DNA from: Pseudomonadota bacterium
Lineage (GTDB): Bacteria > Pseudomonadota > Alphaproteobacteria > Reyranellales > Reyranellaceae
Assembly: GCA_023436825.1 (NCBI GenBank)
Contig: JAEZHS010000017.1
Span: 1 to 17,627 of the forward strand
Length of the DNA stretch: 17,627 bases
Direction of reading: 5' to 3'
Shown here piece by piece: positions 15,168 through 17,627 of the stretch. The notes under the pieces were generated by a model that saw nothing but the letters and a program-made list of their open reading frames with translations, made no database searches and was not told the origin of the DNA. Each line of letters starts with the position of its first letter. The stretch's first letter is position 1. The position numbers were made by a program, and so were the translations under genes.

Positions 15168-15800
15168 TCAAACGAGACGCAGACGGCCGGCGGATCGGGC
15201 TTGGTGCAGGTCGGCCTCCAGCTCCTCCTTCTTCCGTCGCCAGCGCGCCTCCTCCGTTTGAGATTTCTTGTCGAGCGCGGCGCGGTCCTTTTCGATCTCT
15301 TCGAGTGTCGACTGGTGGTGCCGCTTGGCCTGTTCAAGGGCGGCTTCGGCGGTAGCGATCGCCCGTTCGCGGCGCGCGCGCTCCTTCTCTCGGACCGCTT
15401 CCTCCCTGCGGCGCTCGCTGTCGCGTCGCTTCTGCTCCTTCTCGAAGGCTCGCGCGGCCTCGCGGGCCGCCTTGTCGGAGACGGGCTTGGATGGCGGCTC
15501 GTGCTTCTTCGCCGTGCGTTTTGCCGGCGGCCGCTGGACAGTGCCGACGGGAAGGCCGGTGGGCAGCTTGGCGTGCTCGCTGAACGCGCCGCTCGTGCCG
15601 ACCGGTCGTCTCAGGACGACGCCGGGATGCGCCATCGTCGCGGCGACGATCTCCGGGTCGTCGGTGATCTTGGCAAAGCCGTGCTGGAAGAGATTGCTCC
15701 TCGAACCCCACGCCTCCAACGCCGCCTTCATCGACGGCGCGGCAACGGCGAGATCGAAGAATCCCGCGGAGGTCGTATAGGTCTTGAGCTTCCGGGCCAT
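15168..15800 (-). CDS. TolA-like coiled-coil protein (MARKLKTY family)
   Basis: A 210-residue protein starting MARKLKTYTTSAGFFDLAVA. Residues 1 to about 85 form a compact N-terminal domain (SMKAALEAWGS, FAKITDDPEIVAATMAHPGVVLRRPVG), followed by a short basic Pro/Lys linker. From about 115 to 205 there is a long charged coiled coil rich in Glu, Arg, Lys and Ala. Proteins of this form are common in alphaproteobacteria and are often auto-named cell envelope biogenesis protein TolA on the strength of the coiled coil alone. No membrane anchor or TolA C-terminal domain is seen, so true TolA function is unlikely. Start ATG 15800 is chosen because the family begins exactly here. The in-frame extension to 15938 has no homology and overlaps the divergent promoter region. 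It leads a minus-strand run of three genes, with a 112-base gap to the next. Confidence 0.8.
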   Translation of the reverse strand: MARKLKTYTTSAGFFDLAVAAPSMKAALEAWGSRSNLFQHGFAKITDDPEIVAATMAHPGVVLRRPVGTSGAFSEHAKLPTGLPVGTVQRPPAKRTAKKHEPPSKPVSDKAAREAARAFEKEQKRRDSERRREEAVREKERARRERAIATAEAALEQAKRHHQSTLEEIEKDRAALDKKSQTEEARWRRKKEELEADLHQARSAGRLRLV

Positions 15801-15936
15801 TGGATTCCGTGCTTGCTGCACCGGCACGTTACCATGGACCGCGTGGGCGTATTGGCATGCCCAAAAACAACTCCAGGCTGCCGCAGAAGCGCCCGGAATG
15901 AGTCGTATCGTCGGCCGATCGATGACGGGGGCAGCC
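15801..15936. promoter_or_regulatory. Divergent intergenic region, presumed promoters
   Basis: 136 bp separate the starts of the TolA-like gene (minus) and the unknown H/C-dyad gene (plus). Both directions must be served from here. I saw no convincing -35/-10 pair or operator dyad. Confidence 0.4.
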
Positions 15937-16656
15937 ATGGCCGATCTCTATCTCCACGATTCCGACTTCGATGCTGGACAGGAGAAGATCATCGCCAACG
16001 GGATGTACGGCATCACCGACAAACCCGTCCCGATAGACGACTGGCCGGCGCTTGCCGCGGCGATCCAGAATCAAACCAGGATCGGCCATCTCGCCTTCAG
16101 TTTCCACAGCTTCCCCGGCGGCATGATCGTCGGCAGCGACGGCCGTGAGCTCGGCGAGGCGTCGGTCGTCAAGCTGTTCACCAAGCCGCCGCAGGTCGAC
16201 AAGATCTCCTTCTTCGGCTGCAACGTCGGCAACCGGCCGGTGCAGATGGCCGCGTTCGCCAAGATGTTCGGCGCCAAGTCGGTCTCGGGCTTCACCTGGT
16301 GGATGATCAAGACGCCGATAAACGTCAAGCTGCCGAAGGGTGTCGACGAAAAGAGGATCAAGGCCGTGCTCGATCCGTTCGTACCCTACTCGGTCGAGCT
16401 GATCCCGGCGGCGAACGTGCTGGTCAAGACCCACACCTCGCGCAAGGACCACGAGATCAACCTCGTCGCGGTCTACGGCTCGCCCGACGGCAGCTTCGCC
16501 TCGACGATCCCGATTCCCCTGGGCGAGCAGAAGAACCGCAGGCCCTGGAAGGACGCGATCAGGAAGACCATCAAGGCCGCCGACGCCGCCGCCACGGAGA
16601 AGGCCTATCAGGCGAGCCCGGTCGTGGCGTTCGAGCTGCTGACCGTCACGCTGTAG
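15937..16656 (+). CDS. Unknown protein with a possible caspase-like His/Cys dyad
   Basis: A 239-residue protein starting MADLYLHDSDFDAGQEKIIA, with no signal peptide or membrane helix. I do not recognise a named family. Two strands ending in candidate catalytic residues stand out: HLAFSFHSFPGGMIVG with His57 followed by a small-residue turn, and KISFFGCNVGNR with Cys95. The order (strand-His-x-x-x-Gly, then strand-Gly-Cys-Asn) resembles clan CD proteins such as DUF4347 or caspase-like domains. That is a weak pattern-level likeness only. A C-terminal helix is Ala/Lys-rich. Start: ATG 15937 is chosen because the tidy N-terminus begins there. In-frame ATGs at 15898 and 15922 have no better ribosome site, and the open frame back to 15784 is intergenic-like. 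It is divergent from the TolA-like gene and convergent with cinA (12-base gap). Confidence 0.75.
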   Translation: MADLYLHDSDFDAGQEKIIANGMYGITDKPVPIDDWPALAAAIQNQTRIGHLAFSFHSFPGGMIVGSDGRELGEASVVKLFTKPPQVDKISFFGCNVGNRPVQMAAFAKMFGAKSVSGFTWWMIKTPINVKLPKGVDEKRIKAVLDPFVPYSVELIPAANVLVKTHTSRKDHEINLVAVYGSPDGSFASTIPIPLGEQKNRRPWKDAIRKTIKAADAAATEKAYQASPVVAFELLTVTL

Positions 16657-16668
16657 TCACCCGGCGTG

Positions 16669-17627
16669 TCAGCGCCGCTCGAAGTCGATGCGCTCGTCGA
16701 CGGGCAGGCCCAGCAGATGGCGACGCAGGCAGTCCAGCCCCATCTCGACGGCGCCGGCGCGGATCCAGTCGCGGTTGCCGATCAGGCGCGCCTGGCGCGC
16801 GACAGTGCCGCCTGCGTCGGCAATGCCGATGCAGACTGTGCCGCCGAAATCGGGCCGCTCGGGGCCCTCGTCGAGGTCGATCAACAGGGCGAGCGCATGG
16901 CTGGCGCGGCTTTCCGCGCGCAGCTTGCGCCCGACCAATTGCGCGGCCTCGGCCGACACGCCGTTGATGCCGAGCTCGCCCGGATCGCGGGTTACGACGC
17001 CCTTGCGGAAGATCTTCTCGGCGCCGGGCAGCGGCGCCAGCCGCGCCGCCATGTGGCCGCCGCTGAACATCTCCGCCGTGGCCAGGGTGAGGCCGCGCTC
17101 GAGCAACGCGGTCAGCACCACGCTCTCCAGCGTCTGGTTGTCCTCGGCGATGATGAAATTGCCGAGGCGCTTGCGGACCTCCGCCTCCACCGGCGCGAGC
17201 CTGATGTTCAGGTCGGCCTCGCTGTCGCTGTGGATGGCGAGCTTGGTCTCAAGCTCGGGATAGTGCGCCTGGAAGCCGAGCTTGATGTGTCCGTTCTGGA
17301 ACGCCGGGATGTCGCTCAGCATGCCGTCGGCGCGCGATTCGCCGATGCCGAAGGTGTGGAAGCGCTTCAGCCGCGTCACGCCGGTGATGCCCCCGATCTT
17401 CAGCAGCCGCGGGATCACCTGCTCGTCGAGCATGAGGCGCATCTCGCGCGGCACGCCCGGCGTGAAGAAGAAGCGCGCCTTGCCGATGGTGACGGCGAAG
17501 CCGCAGGCCGTGCCGATCGGGTTGTCGATGAACTCGGCGTTCTCCGGCAGCATCGCCTGCTTCTTGTTGTTGGGCGGCATGACGCGGCCGCGCCGCGCAT
17601 AGTTCTGCTCCATGCGCGTCATCCAGT
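16669..17627 (-). CDS. cinA: CinA-family protein (partial; N-terminus beyond the window)
   Basis: The visible 319 or so residues lack the start of the N-terminal MoCF-like domain (COG1058). The first part, QNYARRGRVMPPNNKKQAML then DNPIGTACGF and FFFTPGVPREMRLMLDEQV, is diagnostic of CinA. The middle KOW-like region (HTFGIGESRADG, FQAHYPELETKLAIHS) is also typical. The last 150 or so residues align with the PncC nicotinamide-mononucleotide deamidase domain. There the usual AESCTGG motif reads AEMFSGG and the usual VVAYS reads VVTRD, so residues reported as catalytic Ser and Tyr in PncC appear lost. The gene may retain only an ADP-ribose pyrophosphatase-like role or a structural one. The stop TGA is at 16669-16671. 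The frame runs off the right edge, so the ATGs at 17622 and nearby are internal. Confidence 0.85.
   Translation of the reverse strand, partial: WMTRMEQNYARRGRVMPPNNKKQAMLPENAEFIDNPIGTACGFAVTIGKARFFFTPGVPREMRLMLDEQVIPRLLKIGGITGVTRLKRFHTFGIGESRADGMLSDIPAFQNGHIKLGFQAHYPELETKLAIHSDSEADLNIRLAPVEAEVRKRLGNFIIAEDNQTLESVVLTALLERGLTLATAEMFSGGHMAARLAPLPGAEKIFRKGVVTRDPGELGINGVSAEAAQLVGRKLRAESRASHALALLIDLDEGPERPDFGGTVCIGIADAGGTVARQARLIGNRDWIRAGAVEMGLDCLRRHLLGLPVDERIDFERR

Noticed and set aside
15056..15337. N-terminal extension of the 122-residue membrane protein
   Set aside because: Arg-rich sequence overlapping the coiled-coil gene in another frame. A GGGGAGG site fixes the start at 15055.
15784..15936. 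N-terminal extension of the His/Cys-dyad protein
   Set aside because: It would overlap the divergent TolA-like start, and no family-like sequence or ribosome site supports it.
15801..15938. N-terminal extension of the TolA-like protein
   Set aside because: Homologous proteins start at MARKLKTY; the extension lies in the shared promoter region.

Overview
The window is high-GC DNA with codon use strongly biased to G or C at third positions. The gene families present (OrdL/PuuB-like FAD oxidoreductase, Cys-free RTX exoprotein with its own type I secretion genes, TolA-like MARKLKTY protein) suggest an alphaproteobacterium, perhaps of the Hyphomicrobiales/Reyranella kind. That placement is inference, because no rRNA or other marker is present. 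I saw no tRNA, rRNA or CRISPR array.

Layout. Positions 1-253 hold the cut-off 5' part of an IS110-family transposase. It abuts, and supplies the last codons and stop of, a minus-strand FAD-dependent oxidoreductase (238-1593). The 258 bp between that gene and a plus-strand class I methyltransferase (1852-2583) contain a possible small minus-strand gene broken by a one-base frameshift. A minus-strand Crp/Fnr regulator (2650-3300) is divergent from a four-gene plus-strand cluster: a 1301-residue RTX exoprotein (3501-7406), a HlyB-type ABC exporter (7476-9602), a HlyD-type membrane fusion protein (9589-10968) and a 110-residue protein I do not recognise (10965-11297). The last three overlap or nearly overlap. 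The 200-bp intergenic region before the exoprotein carries a direct repeat and an inverted repeat, and a strong hairpin separates the exoprotein from the exporter genes.

From 11311 a short minus-strand pair follows: an SDR oxidoreductase and a dimeric alpha-beta barrel protein. Next comes a plus-strand GT-C membrane glycosyltransferase (12652-14193). A minus-strand run encodes a TolA-like coiled-coil protein (15168-15800), a single-pass membrane protein (14687-15055) and a secreted double-SH3 protein (14207-14662). Divergent from this run is a 239-residue unknown with a possible His/Cys dyad (15937-16656). The right edge cuts a minus-strand CinA-family protein whose C-terminal deamidase domain appears to have lost its active-site residues.

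The most coherent system is 2650-11297. I read it as a regulated type I secretion locus exporting a large, modular, probably carbohydrate-binding or carbohydrate-modifying surface protein. The outer-membrane TolC partner is not in the window. The 110-residue terminal protein is the least explained part of that locus.
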